From positions 124,001 to 188,000 of the forward strand of contig JAZQKK010000014.1 of the NCBI GenBank assembly GCA_045542115.1: a stretch of DNA of 64,000 nt, given 5' to 3'. This DNA is from RGIG995 sp045542115. GTDB taxonomy: Bacteria > Bacillota > Clostridia > Oscillospirales > UBA644. The notes below the pieces were generated by a model. The model did not search any database and was not told the DNA's origin. It saw only the letters and a list, made by a program, of their open reading frames with translations. This document shows, in pieces, positions 34,545 through 42,289 of the stretch (positions within the stretch are counted from its first letter, which is position 1; the number at the start of each line of letters is the position of its first letter). The translations under genes and the position numbers were made by a program.

Positions 34545-35699
34545 TTACATTGACCGGCGGCGACGGTTCCCAAAACGCAACGAATGGTCGGGTTTCATTC
34601 GTACGCTCTCCGCAAGTCCGATGGCAAAAAAGCAGGCCAAGACCGACGAACCGCCGGAACTGATAAAGGGCAACGTAACGCCAATAACGGGAGAAACTCC
34701 GATACACATTCCGATATTCATCATAAACTGAACGGCAAACATTGCGGCAAGACCAAAACAAATCAATTTCCCCGTATCGTCTTTTGCGTGCTTTGCCCCT
34801 CGGGCAAGAAGCACCACGAGAAGAGTCATCAAGACCAACACGGCGATACAACCGATAAATCCGAATTCTTCCCCGATAACGGAATAAATAAAGTCCGTAT
34901 GGCTGGCGGGGAGCAATTCGTTTTGAGACTGCACGCCTTCCCCATATCCAAGTCCGGTCAACCCGCCCGAGCCGATGGCAATTTTGGAAAGAATAGGCTG
35001 ATAGCCGAAATCCAGGGGATCCAGCTCCGGGTTCAGGCTGAACAAAATCCGTTTTTTGTGATAATCCTGCAATACGAAATTCCAAAGAATCGGAAACAAG
35101 GCAACGATTCCCACACCGGCAAAAATAAAATACCGATACTGCAACCCTGCCATATACAGAATAACCAGCAACATTCCGCAGTAGACCAAGGCCGTACCGA
35201 AATCCCCTTGGATACAAATGGGAATAAAATAGGCTAAAAAATGAAGGGCCAACATACAAAGCGTAGGAATACGGTTCAACGATTCAATCCCGCGGGAAAC
35301 GTGGGTAGAAAAGGTGAGGATAAACGCCACCTTTGCAAATTCCGACGGCTGGACGCTGATAAAACCCAAATCCAGCCAGTTGGTATTCCCCCCGGAATAA
35401 ACTCCCACGAAAGAGGTAAGGAGCAGAACCACGGAACAAATCAACACAATCGGCACGGAAAAATGCCCTAAAAAGGAATAATCTATCTTGGAAAAGAGGA
35501 ACACGACCAAAAGCCCTGCGGCAATTCCCAACAACTGAATCGTTACTTCGTGCTTTTGATTTCCGCCGGCAGCGGTAGCCGTGCTGACCGCGGCAACCCC
35601 AAGGGCAGACAACAACAGGGCAATCCACAAAATTCCCTTGTCCAAGGCGGCAAAATAGTCGGAAATTGCTTGGCTGAAATCCCCCAACGGTCGCTTCAC
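34545..35699 (-). CDS. rodA: FtsW/RodA/SpoVE family cell wall polymerase, RodA-like
   Basis: SEDS-family peptidoglycan glycosyltransferase. The 384 residues contain about ten membrane helices, the WLDLGFISVQPSEFAKVAFI segment, the GDFGTALV segment and the C-terminal GVSPVIGVTLPFISSGGSS signature. It resembles RodA more than FtsW because of the QPSEFAK and GDFG patterns, but SpoVE is possible in a spore former. GTG start at 35699 with GGGAGG upstream. Monocistronic behind a consensus promoter; no class B PBP gene lies beside it. Confidence 0.9.
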   Translation of the reverse strand: MKRPLGDFSQAISDYFAALDKGILWIALLLSALGVAAVSTATAAGGNQKHEVTIQLLGIAAGLLVVFLFSKIDYSFLGHFSVPIVLICSVVLLLTSFVGVYSGGNTNWLDLGFISVQPSEFAKVAFILTFSTHVSRGIESLNRIPTLCMLALHFLAYFIPICIQGDFGTALVYCGMLLVILYMAGLQYRYFIFAGVGIVALFPILWNFVLQDYHKKRILFSLNPELDPLDFGYQPILSKIAIGSGGLTGLGYGEGVQSQNELLPASHTDFIYSVIGEEFGFIGCIAVLVLMTLLVVLLARGAKHAKDDTGKLICFGLAAMFAVQFMMNIGMCIGVSPVIGVTLPFISSGGSSVLACFFAIGLAESVRMKPDHSLRFGNRRRRSM

Positions 35700-35731
35700 G
35701 GCGATTCCTCCCCTCTTGTAGTAATATATAC

Positions 35732-35760
35732 ATTATAAAACAAACCGGGCATTTTGTCAA
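35732..35760 (-). promoter_or_regulatory. Promoter of rodA
   Basis: Minus strand TTGACA (35755-35760), 17 bases, TATAAT (35732-35737). Confidence 0.9.
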
Positions 35761-35771
35761 GGGTGTTTCGG

Positions 35772-35801
35772 TCATATTGCGGATTTCTTCAAAATATAAA
35801 T
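35772..35801 (+). promoter_or_regulatory. Possible sigma-E promoter of spoIVFA-spoIVFB
   Basis: TCATATT (35772-35778), 14 bases, AATATAAAT (35793-35801). The -35 matches the sigma-E consensus well, the -10 loosely. spoIVF is expressed under sigma-E in B. subtilis. Confidence 0.5.
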
Positions 35802-35827
35802 AAACAGAACCGAACAAGGAGGAAGTT

Positions 35828-36424
35828 ATGAGAACAAAACGAAACCGGGAAATGAAACAGGCGGCAATACTGACGTTATTATTGTTCGCCGCAACGCTTG
35901 CCGTGACCGGAATCACCGGATTGATTCCAAAGGGCGACACGGCGCCGACAGAAGAAGAAAAAACCGAAAGCATCGTTTTGTATCAAGAAGTTTTTTCCGT
36001 GCTTCCTACCGATGAAACAGTAACGGTTTTTGCGGATTTTTGCCCACCTCTGACCGGCAGAATAACTTCGGGGTACGGATATCGAAAAGACCCGTTTTCC
36101 GGGCAAATCAAATATCACAAAGGGGTTGACGTGGCCGTGGAACGGGGAACGGAAGTATTGGCCGTCTCCAACGGAAAAGTCACCGCATCCCGATACGATT
36201 CCATCGGCGGAAATTACGTCACCATCGACCACGGGAACGAGGTGGAAAGTTATTACGGACACCTTCAAACCCGAACAGTCGCCGTGGGTGATACGGTAAC
36301 GACGGGACAAATTATTGGACTTTCGGGAGATACAGGGAAGGTCACAGGCCCCCATCTTCACTTTCAATTAACCTATCGGGAACGAACGGTAGACCCCCGA
36401 CAATATTTTGAGTTAGAACAATGA
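35828..36424 (+). CDS. spoIVFA: M23/LytM peptidase-like protein, SpoIVFA-type
   Basis: By position a SpoIVFA, the membrane regulator that holds SpoIVFB inactive. The 198 residues have one membrane helix (12-33) and a LytM/M23 domain (about 75-190). Zinc and catalytic residues look intact: KYHKGVD (His97, Asp101), YGHL (His145) and GPHLHFQ (His176, His178), so it could be an active endopeptidase. ATG at 35828 after AAGGAGGAAGTT. It overlaps the M50 gene by four bases (ATGA). A plain wall-hydrolase role is the alternative. Confidence 0.82.
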   Translation: MRTKRNREMKQAAILTLLLFAATLAVTGITGLIPKGDTAPTEEEKTESIVLYQEVFSVLPTDETVTVFADFCPPLTGRITSGYGYRKDPFSGQIKYHKGVDVAVERGTEVLAVSNGKVTASRYDSIGGNYVTIDHGNEVESYYGHLQTRTVAVGDTVTTGQIIGLSGDTGKVTGPHLHFQLTYRERTVDPRQYFELEQ

Positions 36425-37011
36425 GACGGTTTTACATTCACCCCTCGGTATTTTTTGTGGCCCTATTCCCCTGCCTTGGGATTCTAACCTGGGCACAGAC
36501 GGCACTGTTGTGGGCAAGTGCCGCCCTTCACGAGACGGGACATATCCTTGCCTACGGTCTTTGCGGAACAACGATGGAACGAATCATCCTTCTCCCCTTT
36601 GGGATTTGTGCCGTGCCGCAAAACCCCTTGAAAATTCCGCCGAAAAACGAAGTTTTCTGTGCCGGAGCAGGACCGGTACTCAATTTGCTTGTTACCGTAA
36701 TACTGCTGGCACTTCCCATTTCTTCAAAAAACGAAATCCTCTTATATCTTCTGTATTGCAACGGTGCGCTGTTTTTGATAAATCTGCTACCCATCCTCCC
36801 TTTGGACGGGGGACGGATGCTGTATTACGCGTTGGCGATAAAATACGATGGAGAGCGGTGTGAAACCGTATCGCGGCGATGCGCTCTGGTGATACTGATT
36901 CTTTTACTCTATCCCGTCATTGCATCCCTATGGGTGGAACATAACCCGTCTCTTGCAATGATTTGGGGATATTTGGCAAGTTATACCGTGCTTCGACGGG
37001 GCTCGATTTGA
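36421..37011 (+). CDS. spoIVFB: M50 intramembrane metalloprotease, SpoIVFB-type
   Basis: Site-2-type protease that in Bacillus cleaves pro-sigma-K in the mother cell. The 196 residues have about six membrane helices, the zinc motif HETGH (His37, Glu38, His41) and the third ligand in LPLDGGRML (Asp129). It lacks PDZ or CBS domains. Start codon in an ATGA overlap with the SpoIVFA-type gene, which supports the assignment. No sigK gene is in the window. Confidence 0.88.
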   Translation: MRRFYIHPSVFFVALFPCLGILTWAQTALLWASAALHETGHILAYGLCGTTMERIILLPFGICAVPQNPLKIPPKNEVFCAGAGPVLNLLVTVILLALPISSKNEILLYLLYCNGALFLINLLPILPLDGGRMLYYALAIKYDGERCETVSRRCALVILILLLYPVIASLWVEHNPSLAMIWGYLASYTVLRRGSI

Positions 37012-37038
37012 ATTTTTTCCGACTTTTCTCAAAAGGTA

Positions 37039-37067
37039 TTGAAATTGTAGAAATATTATGATATAAT
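37039..37067 (+). promoter_or_regulatory. Promoter of the DUF4364-DivIVA operon
   Basis: TTGAAA (37039-37044), 17 bases, TATAAT (37062-37067). Confidence 0.8.
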
Positions 37068-37100
37068 GTAGTATCAATATGCGAAAGGAGCCGTTGGACG

Positions 37101-37661
37101 ATGAGTGCAAATCTGTCCCTTCATCAAATCAAAGTGTTAGTACTTTATACCGTGGACGGAACGCCCGGACCGGTTCCCCGTCACGTCGTTGAAACGGCCC
37201 TGGCTCTGTGCGACGCCAATATTTTTGCCATTCAGGAAGCGTTACACGATTTGATTGCCAATGAAAACCTAACGCAAAAATACGATGAAAACGAAATTCC
37301 CTACCTGTTTTTAACGCCCCAGGGAAAGAGCGTGGTGGAACCCTTACGAAAAGACGTTCCCCTTTCCTATCGGGAAAAAGCCCTCGCTTTTGCGGCGGCG
37401 GAAATGTCCAAGCTCCGCAAGGAAATCGGCGTGGAAGCAAAGGTAGAACCTATCGTCAAGGGAAACGGTACGGAATATGCCTGCAACATTTCCCTTTCCG
37501 ACGAAGGGGTCACGATGATGGGAATCACCCTCTATTCTCCCAACAAATTGCAGGCAGATATGATGGCGGAACGGTTCCGTAAAAACCCTTTGGATATTTA
37601 CCGGAAGGTATTGCATATTATGACCGGCACGGACAAGCCGACCGACGAAACAGAGGAGTAA
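37101..37661 (+). CDS. DUF4364 family protein (winged-helix-like)
   Basis: A 186-residue cytosolic protein with a winged-helix-like first half (LSLHQIKVLVLYTVDG, then ALHDLIANENLTQKYDENEIPYLFLTPQGKSV) and a mixed alpha/beta second half. This matches DUF4364, a Clostridia family often annotated as a possible transcriptional regulator. ATG at 37101 with AAAGGAG upstream. It lies four bases before the DivIVA-like gene. Confidence 0.82.
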   Translation: MSANLSLHQIKVLVLYTVDGTPGPVPRHVVETALALCDANIFAIQEALHDLIANENLTQKYDENEIPYLFLTPQGKSVVEPLRKDVPLSYREKALAFAAAEMSKLRKEIGVEAKVEPIVKGNGTEYACNISLSDEGVTMMGITLYSPNKLQADMMAERFRKNPLDIYRKVLHIMTGTDKPTDETEE

Positions 37662-37665
37662 CTCA

Positions 37666-38460
37666 ATGAAACAAGACAAGCTATTCCGGGAGACCGCCTT
37701 CGGGGGATACAAACGGGAAGACGTGCTGAAATATATTGACAGCACCGACAAGGCCCACCGTGTCGCCCTGGACGAGTTAAACGACCGCATCCTGGAACTA
37801 AACGAGGCCTTGACCGCCGCTGCCAAAAAAAATGAGGCGTTGGAGCAGGAACTGGAAATCAAGACTGCCTACGCCGTGGAAGCGGAAGAATTAAAGAAAC
37901 AGTTGGAAGCGAAAGATTCTCAGATTGAAGAATTGCTTCAACGGTGCCGGCAACTCTCCGCACAGACCGAAGAAGTGGCTAAAAAATGCGAAGAATTGGC
38001 CGCAGAACTGGAGAATAACAAAGAAGGTTTCGCCTGTGAAAAACTGCAAAACGGCGTTTGTGTTGCCGTGACGGAGCAGGCAGAGAAAATCTTGGCGCAA
38101 GCGAAAGCGGAAGCAAAACGGAAAATTTCCGATGCGGAAGAACAAGCCTCGGGGATTTTGTTAAAGGCACGCATCGAATCGCAATCGATGATTACCGAAG
38201 CGGAAGGGCAAACCGAAGCGTTGGCGCAACAGGTTTCAGAAGAGGCGCATCAGATTATTACAATGACCGTCAACGAAGCAAAAGGCATCATCGGTGCCGC
38301 AAAGGCGCAGAGCGACGTTATTTTGTCCGATTCGGCCCGTTCCATCGGCAAGATAAAAGGAAACCTCTCCTCGATGCAAATGGTGGTTAAAACCATTGAA
38401 AATGAACTGAAATCCGCAAAGGAATCCCTTTCGGAAACGATTTTGAAAAAAGAAGGTTGA
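37666..38460 (+). CDS. DivIVA-like coiled-coil protein
   Basis: The 264-residue product starts FRETAFGGYKREDVLKYIDS, which resembles the DivIVA/GpsB membrane-binding N-terminus (FxxxxFGGYxxxDVDxYID). The rest is a long coiled coil (about 30-190) followed by a second helical region rich in alanine, glutamate and lysine. It probably localises to curved or septal membrane, but could be a structural protein with a diverged role. It follows DUF4364 closely and is cotranscribed. Confidence 0.78.
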   Translation: MKQDKLFRETAFGGYKREDVLKYIDSTDKAHRVALDELNDRILELNEALTAAAKKNEALEQELEIKTAYAVEAEELKKQLEAKDSQIEELLQRCRQLSAQTEEVAKKCEELAAELENNKEGFACEKLQNGVCVAVTEQAEKILAQAKAEAKRKISDAEEQASGILLKARIESQSMITEAEGQTEALAQQVSEEAHQIITMTVNEAKGIIGAAKAQSDVILSDSARSIGKIKGNLSSMQMVVKTIENELKSAKESLSETILKKEG

Positions 38461-38466
38461 TGAATT

Positions 38467-38574
38467 ATGAACAAAAAAACGAAACTCGCTGTCCGTATTA
38501 TATGCCTGCTCCTTGCCGTCGCGATGATTGCATCTTTGGCCTACACGATGCTCTATTTCATCTTTATGGTATAA
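38467..38574 (+). CDS. Small membrane peptide, 35 residues
   Basis: A short frame begins six bases after the DivIVA-like stop: a basic N-terminus (NKKTKLAVR) and one hydrophobic helix (IICLLLAVAMIASLAYTML) ending in YFIFMV. AAGG lies ten bases upstream. The layout, spacing and even codon use suggest a real single-pass membrane peptide cotranscribed with the DivIVA-like gene. Function unknown. Confidence 0.55.
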   Translation: MNKKTKLAVRIICLLLAVAMIASLAYTMLYFIFMV

Positions 38575-38618
38575 AGACAATCAGTCGCTTTTCCCCTAAG
38601 GCCGAGACGATTTCTCCA

Positions 38619-38647
38619 TAGACAAAAGCAATGGGATATGCTACAAT
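38619..38647 (+). promoter_or_regulatory. Possible promoter of the third Gfo/Idh/MocA gene
   Basis: TAGACA (38619-38624), 17 bases, TACAAT (38642-38647) with an extended TG before the -10. Confidence 0.5.
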
Positions 38648-38662
38648 AGAATCATCATCAGG

Positions 38663-38694
38663 AAGCACTCAGCGTATTACTGAGTGCTTTGTTT
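38663..38694 (+). terminator. Hairpin with T-rich tail in the leader of the third oxidoreductase gene
   Basis: Perfect ten-base stem AAGCACTCAG/CTGAGTGCTT with a seven-base loop, followed by TGTTTATAAAA. It can end the DUF4364-DivIVA operon, but if the promoter at 38619 is real it also lies inside the leader of the next gene. Confidence 0.7.
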
Positions 38695-38710
38695 ATAAAA
38701 GGAGTATCGT

Positions 38711-39997
38711 ATGAAGCGAGTAAAAGTTATTATCGCCGGTTGCGGAAGCCGGGGCGCTCACACTTACGGACGCATTATGAGCAAAATGCCCGAAGAATAC
38801 GAAGTCGTAGGAGTAGCAGAGCCCATTGAAGCCAGAAGAAATCATATGAAAGAAACGTTCCATCTTTCAGATGAGGTTTGTTTCCTGGATTGGAAAGATA
38901 TGGCCCAGAAGCCCAAATTTGCGGACCTGGTGGTCATTGCCACCCAAGATTATATGCATACCGAGCCTGCCCTTGCTTTTATTGAAAAGGGATACGACAT
39001 TTTGTTGGAAAAGCCGATGGCACCTACACCGAAGGAATGTCTTGAAATCGTTGCTGCGGCCCAAAAGCATAATACGAAAATTCTTGTCTGCCACGTATTG
39101 CGTTATACAAAATTCTTCAAGACCTTAAAGAAAATCATTAACGACGGTCTTATCGGTGATGTTCAGGTCATCAACCATCAGGAAGACGTGGGACACATTC
39201 ACCAAAGCCACAGTTTCGTCCGCGGAAATTGGCGGAATTCGAAAGAAACCACCCCGATGATTTTGGCAAAATGCTGTCACGACACCGACTTGTTGCAATG
39301 GTTGGTTGGGGATAACTGCAAAAAGGTGCAATCCTTCGGAAGCCTTTCCCACTTCAATTCCAAAAATATCCCCGAAGGAGCTCCGGACCGGTGCACTGAC
39401 GGTTGCCCCCACGCCGACACCTGTTATTACAACGCTATCAAACTTTATTACGACGATAAAATGAACGGTTGGTTCCGCACCACCAGCACGGAAAAGCCAA
39501 ACCCCACCGACGAAGACGTAATGTACGCCCTGAAAAACGGGCCCTACGGACGATGCGTTTACAAGTGCGACAACGACGTGGTAGACCATCAGACGGTGAA
39601 TATGGAATTTGAAAACGGCCAAACCGTTCTTTTGACGATGACTGCCTTCACCAAAGGGGGAAGACATACCCGGATTATGGGGACCAAGGGAGAAATCGAG
39701 GCTCACGTCAGCAACGATTACATCACCGTCTTTACCTTTGAAGACAAACAATACCACGAAATCAAGCTTGACAATTACGTCGGCGGCAACACCATTGCCA
39801 GCGGTCACGGCGGCGGAGACGACGGAATCATTCGGGCATTGTACGAATACGTCACCGACACCTACGAAGGATTTTCCATTTGTGACATTGAGACTTCCGC
39901 GAAAAATCACCTCATCAGCTTTGCGGCGGAAGAATCGAGAATCAACGGCGGTCAGGTCGTCGATCTGGACGAATACGCAAAACGCGTTATGCAATAA
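38711..39997 (+). CDS. Gfo/Idh/MocA family oxidoreductase (third)
   Basis: The 428 residues start with a Rossmann motif (VIIAGCGSRGAHTYGRIM), carry LLEKPMAPTPKECLE and a C-terminal domain longer than in the two other copies, including a cysteine-containing insert (RCTDGCPHADTCYY, about residues 236-249) that could bind metal. Such inserts occur in a Gfo/Idh subgroup of gut Firmicutes. Substrate unknown, probably a sugar or glycan fragment. ATG at 38711 with AAAAGGAG upstream. Monocistronic. Confidence 0.9.
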   Translation: MKRVKVIIAGCGSRGAHTYGRIMSKMPEEYEVVGVAEPIEARRNHMKETFHLSDEVCFLDWKDMAQKPKFADLVVIATQDYMHTEPALAFIEKGYDILLEKPMAPTPKECLEIVAAAQKHNTKILVCHVLRYTKFFKTLKKIINDGLIGDVQVINHQEDVGHIHQSHSFVRGNWRNSKETTPMILAKCCHDTDLLQWLVGDNCKKVQSFGSLSHFNSKNIPEGAPDRCTDGCPHADTCYYNAIKLYYDDKMNGWFRTTSTEKPNPTDEDVMYALKNGPYGRCVYKCDNDVVDHQTVNMEFENGQTVLLTMTAFTKGGRHTRIMGTKGEIEAHVSNDYITVFTFEDKQYHEIKLDNYVGGNTIASGHGGGDDGIIRALYEYVTDTYEGFSICDIETSAKNHLISFAAEESRINGGQVVDLDEYAKRVMQ

Positions 39998-40006
39998 TAA
40001 AAAACG

Positions 40007-40042
40007 ACAGAGCATCGGTTTGAACCGGTGCTCTGAATTTTT
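40007..40042. terminator. Bidirectional terminator
   Basis: Stem CAGAGCATCGGTT/AACCGGTGCTCTG (one G-U pair) with T run on the plus strand and A run on the other side, between convergent genes. Confidence 0.9.
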
Positions 40043-40045
40043 AAC

Positions 40046-40603
40046 TTAAAATATTTTATTAACGCTTCCCTTGAACATCGTCAACTCCCCGGGGTAATCC
40101 CCTTCCGGGGGCGTGGACTGATAGATCTTAAAACCGTTGCGTTCAAAGGCTTTCCGTGCCCGCTCGTTGTAATCAAACAGACCAAAGGCAAACAAGTGGG
40201 AGCAGGACGTGTTTTCAAAAGCAAACCGGCATAAAAGACCAATGGCGCGACTGCCATAACTTTTCCCCCAACAGTCGGTCTCCCCTATCATAATATCCAA
40301 CCGACGGCAATCGGTGGAAGAAGCCAGCGGCTCGGGGAAGGGAGATTTTATCGCCTGCATCCGACATTCTCCGATAGGACGGTCGTCCAGGGAAATGATA
40401 TAGCAATCGGCGGTTTGGGAAAGAGAAGCGTACAGCGATACCACTTCTTCTTCCGTATAAGGGTCAACCTCTCCTTCGCTGAAATGAAGCACGTCGAGGT
40501 CGGCGTTCCATTTTGCAAGCAACGGAAGGTCTTCGTCCGTCATAGGACGAAGGGTAACCACTCCGTCGGAAAAGGTTCTTTGATGGGTTCGTATCAACGA
40601 CAT
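40046..40603 (-). CDS. GNAT family N-acetyltransferase
   Basis: A 185-residue acetyltransferase of the RimJ/RimL-like GNAT type: TLRPMTDEDLPLLAKWNADLDV opening, acetyl-CoA loop in IMIGETDCWGKSYGSRAIGLL and the NERARKAFERNGFKIYQ motif near the end. Substrate unknown. The frame is open to 40810 through a terminator, but the ATG at 40603 has AAAAGGAG six bases upstream. Confidence 0.88.
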   Translation of the reverse strand: MSLIRTHQRTFSDGVVTLRPMTDEDLPLLAKWNADLDVLHFSEGEVDPYTEEEVVSLYASLSQTADCYIISLDDRPIGECRMQAIKSPFPEPLASSTDCRRLDIMIGETDCWGKSYGSRAIGLLCRFAFENTSCSHLFAFGLFDYNERARKAFERNGFKIYQSTPPEGDYPGELTMFKGSVNKIF

Positions 40604-40614
40604 AATCTGCTCCT

Positions 40615-40654
40615 TTTGGGAAAAAATCCAAGGACCGTGCAGTCCTTGGATTTT
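40615..40654 (-). terminator. Terminator of the G5/3D-domain gene
   Basis: Stem AAAATCCAAGGAC/GTCCTTGGATTTT with a six-base loop and a T run on the minus strand. Confidence 0.9.
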
Positions 40655-40667
40655 GTTTGTTGTTTGA

Positions 40668-41660
40668 TCAAGAGCCGTAACTGATGACGTACACCGTTCC
40701 GTAGGGGCGCCCGAAATAACGGCAATCCGTATCGGAAGGCAAGAACAGGTCAACGATATTTCCCTTGATTGCACCGCCGGTGTCTTTGGCATAACAATAG
40801 CCATAGACAAACCCGTTATTCAGCACCACGTAAAGATACGAATGGATGGGAATAACATTCGGGTCTACCGCGACGTAACCTACTCGGGCTTTTTCGCCGG
40901 AGAAGGTGTAGGAAGCTCCGGTACGGTTGTAAGTGTAAGCAGTAAACTCACAAGAAAGTTTCTTCACGTAACTTGTGGGGGCACCGTTACCCAAATTCAA
41001 CAGATGGGTCGCATCCACGTAAACCAAGGCGTCTTTGGGCTGAGAAATCACTTTGGAAGAAACTCTGGTCCGTTCGACTTCTTCGCCGTTGACCAATTTG
41101 ATCCGGGACGTGATTTCACGAATACCGGGGGTCCCTGCCGTGTTCTTCAACCGCGAAGCATACTTGCCGTTCAAGGTGGGAGAAAGGGCATAAGACATCA
41201 AAATCTGCTTGGTTGTAAAGGGGATGGATTCCCGTTCGGTAACTTCCTTGTAGGTCACACGACCTACCTCGACCGACATATCCGCCTCTAACTCTTGGGA
41301 CAAGTCGTAGTTAATGGTATCTTCCGCATTGAGATAAACGTCGTTGCGGTAAAGAAGGTCTAAGACTGTCTGTCCGTCTTCCTTGTCGTAGCAATGAGTA
41401 TACTCTTCGCCGTCAACTTTCAGATGGACTAAATAAGAGTTGTTTCCGCTGACTACAATCTCTTCGGACTGCTCGTCTTTGGAAAAGGAGGTGATCTGTC
41501 CGGTCAAACATTCGTCGGATGCAGCATCTTCCTCGGCAAACATAACAACGCAGCACACCGAAAGAAGAACCACAGTCAATCCAAACGTCACCAGGGAGAG
41601 CAAAACTCTCCGATCGGACAGGACCGACTTCCAACGGATGTTTTTCGGAATTATTTTCAT
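40668..41660 (-). CDS. G5 and 3D domain cell wall protein (YabE/Rpf-like)
   Basis: A 330-residue exported protein: membrane anchor or signal (about 20-42), a DUF348-like ubiquitin fold (75-130), a G5 domain (about 140-225, ending VERTRVSSKVISQPKDALVYVD) and a C-terminal 3D domain with its three aspartates in VDPNVIPIHSYLYV, KDTGGAIKG and VDLFLPS. The 3D domain is a lytic transglycosylase-like double-psi barrel, so cell wall remodelling during growth or resuscitation is likely. ATG at 41660. An unassigned structured leader lies upstream. Confidence 0.9.
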   Translation of the reverse strand: MKIIPKNIRWKSVLSDRRVLLSLVTFGLTVVLLSVCCVVMFAEEDAASDECLTGQITSFSKDEQSEEIVVSGNNSYLVHLKVDGEEYTHCYDKEDGQTVLDLLYRNDVYLNAEDTINYDLSQELEADMSVEVGRVTYKEVTERESIPFTTKQILMSYALSPTLNGKYASRLKNTAGTPGIREITSRIKLVNGEEVERTRVSSKVISQPKDALVYVDATHLLNLGNGAPTSYVKKLSCEFTAYTYNRTGASYTFSGEKARVGYVAVDPNVIPIHSYLYVVLNNGFVYGYCYAKDTGGAIKGNIVDLFLPSDTDCRYFGRPYGTVYVISYGS

Positions 41661-41699
41661 TAAAACACCACCGTAGTAATTGTTTTGTCACGATCTATA

Positions 41700-41865
41700 T
41701 GAACCTGCCGGCCGGGAAGATCCCGACGCGGACAGGGGTATAATCTTGCAACCAGGTCGAAGGGCTTGGTCCAACCCAATTACTATGTATATGTACCGGA
41801 AATCGGTGGTATGACCCCGATACATTGCAGAACGTATCTGACGATACAAAATCCTCTGCAAGGAT
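41700..41865 (-). ncRNA. Candidate structured RNA leader of the 3D-domain gene, class unknown
   Basis: Between rpsI and the 3D gene the minus strand folds into several helices: TTGCAGA/TCTGCAA (41855-41861 with 41825-41831) enclosing GTATC/GATAC; a long-range GGGGT/ACCCC pair (41814-41818 with 41735-41739) that would close a multibranch; and a GC-rich hairpin at 41704-41737 (CCTG-CCG/CGG-CAGG plus CGGG/CCCG). It has no long ORF. It does not show the conserved pieces of the c-di-AMP, TPP, cobalamin, lysine or T-box families. Part of it could be rpsI 3' structure. Confidence 0.4.
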
Positions 41866-41867
41866 AA

Positions 41868-42272
41868 TCAGCGCTTGGAGAACTGAGGAGCGCGACGAGC
41901 AGCTTTCAAGCCGTACTTCTTTCTTTCCTTCATACGAGGATCGCGGGTCAACAGACCGGCTTTCTTCAAAGTAGCTTTGTAAGCTTCGGCATCAATCTTG
42001 ACCATAGCGCGGGCAAGACCGTGACGGATAGCACCGGCCTGACCGGAAACGCCGCCGCCGACAACTTTGACCACCAGGTCGAATTTGCCGATGGTTTCGG
42101 TGAGAGCCATAGGCTGACGAACGATGAGCTTCAAGGTTTCAAGACCGAAGTAATCGTCGATATCTCTACCGTTGATGGTAATTTTGCCGGTACCTTCGTA
42201 AACGCGAACGCTGGCAACGGACTTCTTTCTTCTACCAGTACCGTACTGGTATGCTTTCTTGGAAGTATACAT
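41868..42272 (-). CDS. rpsI: 30S ribosomal protein S9
   Basis: The 134-residue protein shows the S9 features YGTGRRKKSVASVRVYEGTG, GGGVSGQAGAIRHGLARA and the basic C-terminal tail ending APQFSKR. Two ATGs are possible: AGGGGG lies only two to three bases before the one at 42278, but nine before the one at 42272, which is preferred. It follows rplM by 17 bases as usual. Confidence 0.97.
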   Translation of the reverse strand: MYTSKKAYQYGTGRRKKSVASVRVYEGTGKITINGRDIDDYFGLETLKLIVRQPMALTETIGKFDLVVKVVGGGVSGQAGAIRHGLARAMVKIDAEAYKATLKKAGLLTRDPRMKERKKYGLKAARRAPQFSKR

Positions 42273-42289
42273 TCTCATTATCCCCCTAA

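Noticed and set aside
38575..38710. Additional small ORF between the 35-residue peptide and the oxidoreductase
   Set aside because: No frame with a start, ribosome binding site and reasonable length; the space is explained by promoter and hairpin.
41700..41865. c-di-AMP (ydaO) riboswitch in front of the 3D-domain gene
   Set aside because: The conserved GCCGAAU, GGGGUGAAU and CAGCUAACC-type segments are not found, so only an unassigned structured RNA is reported.
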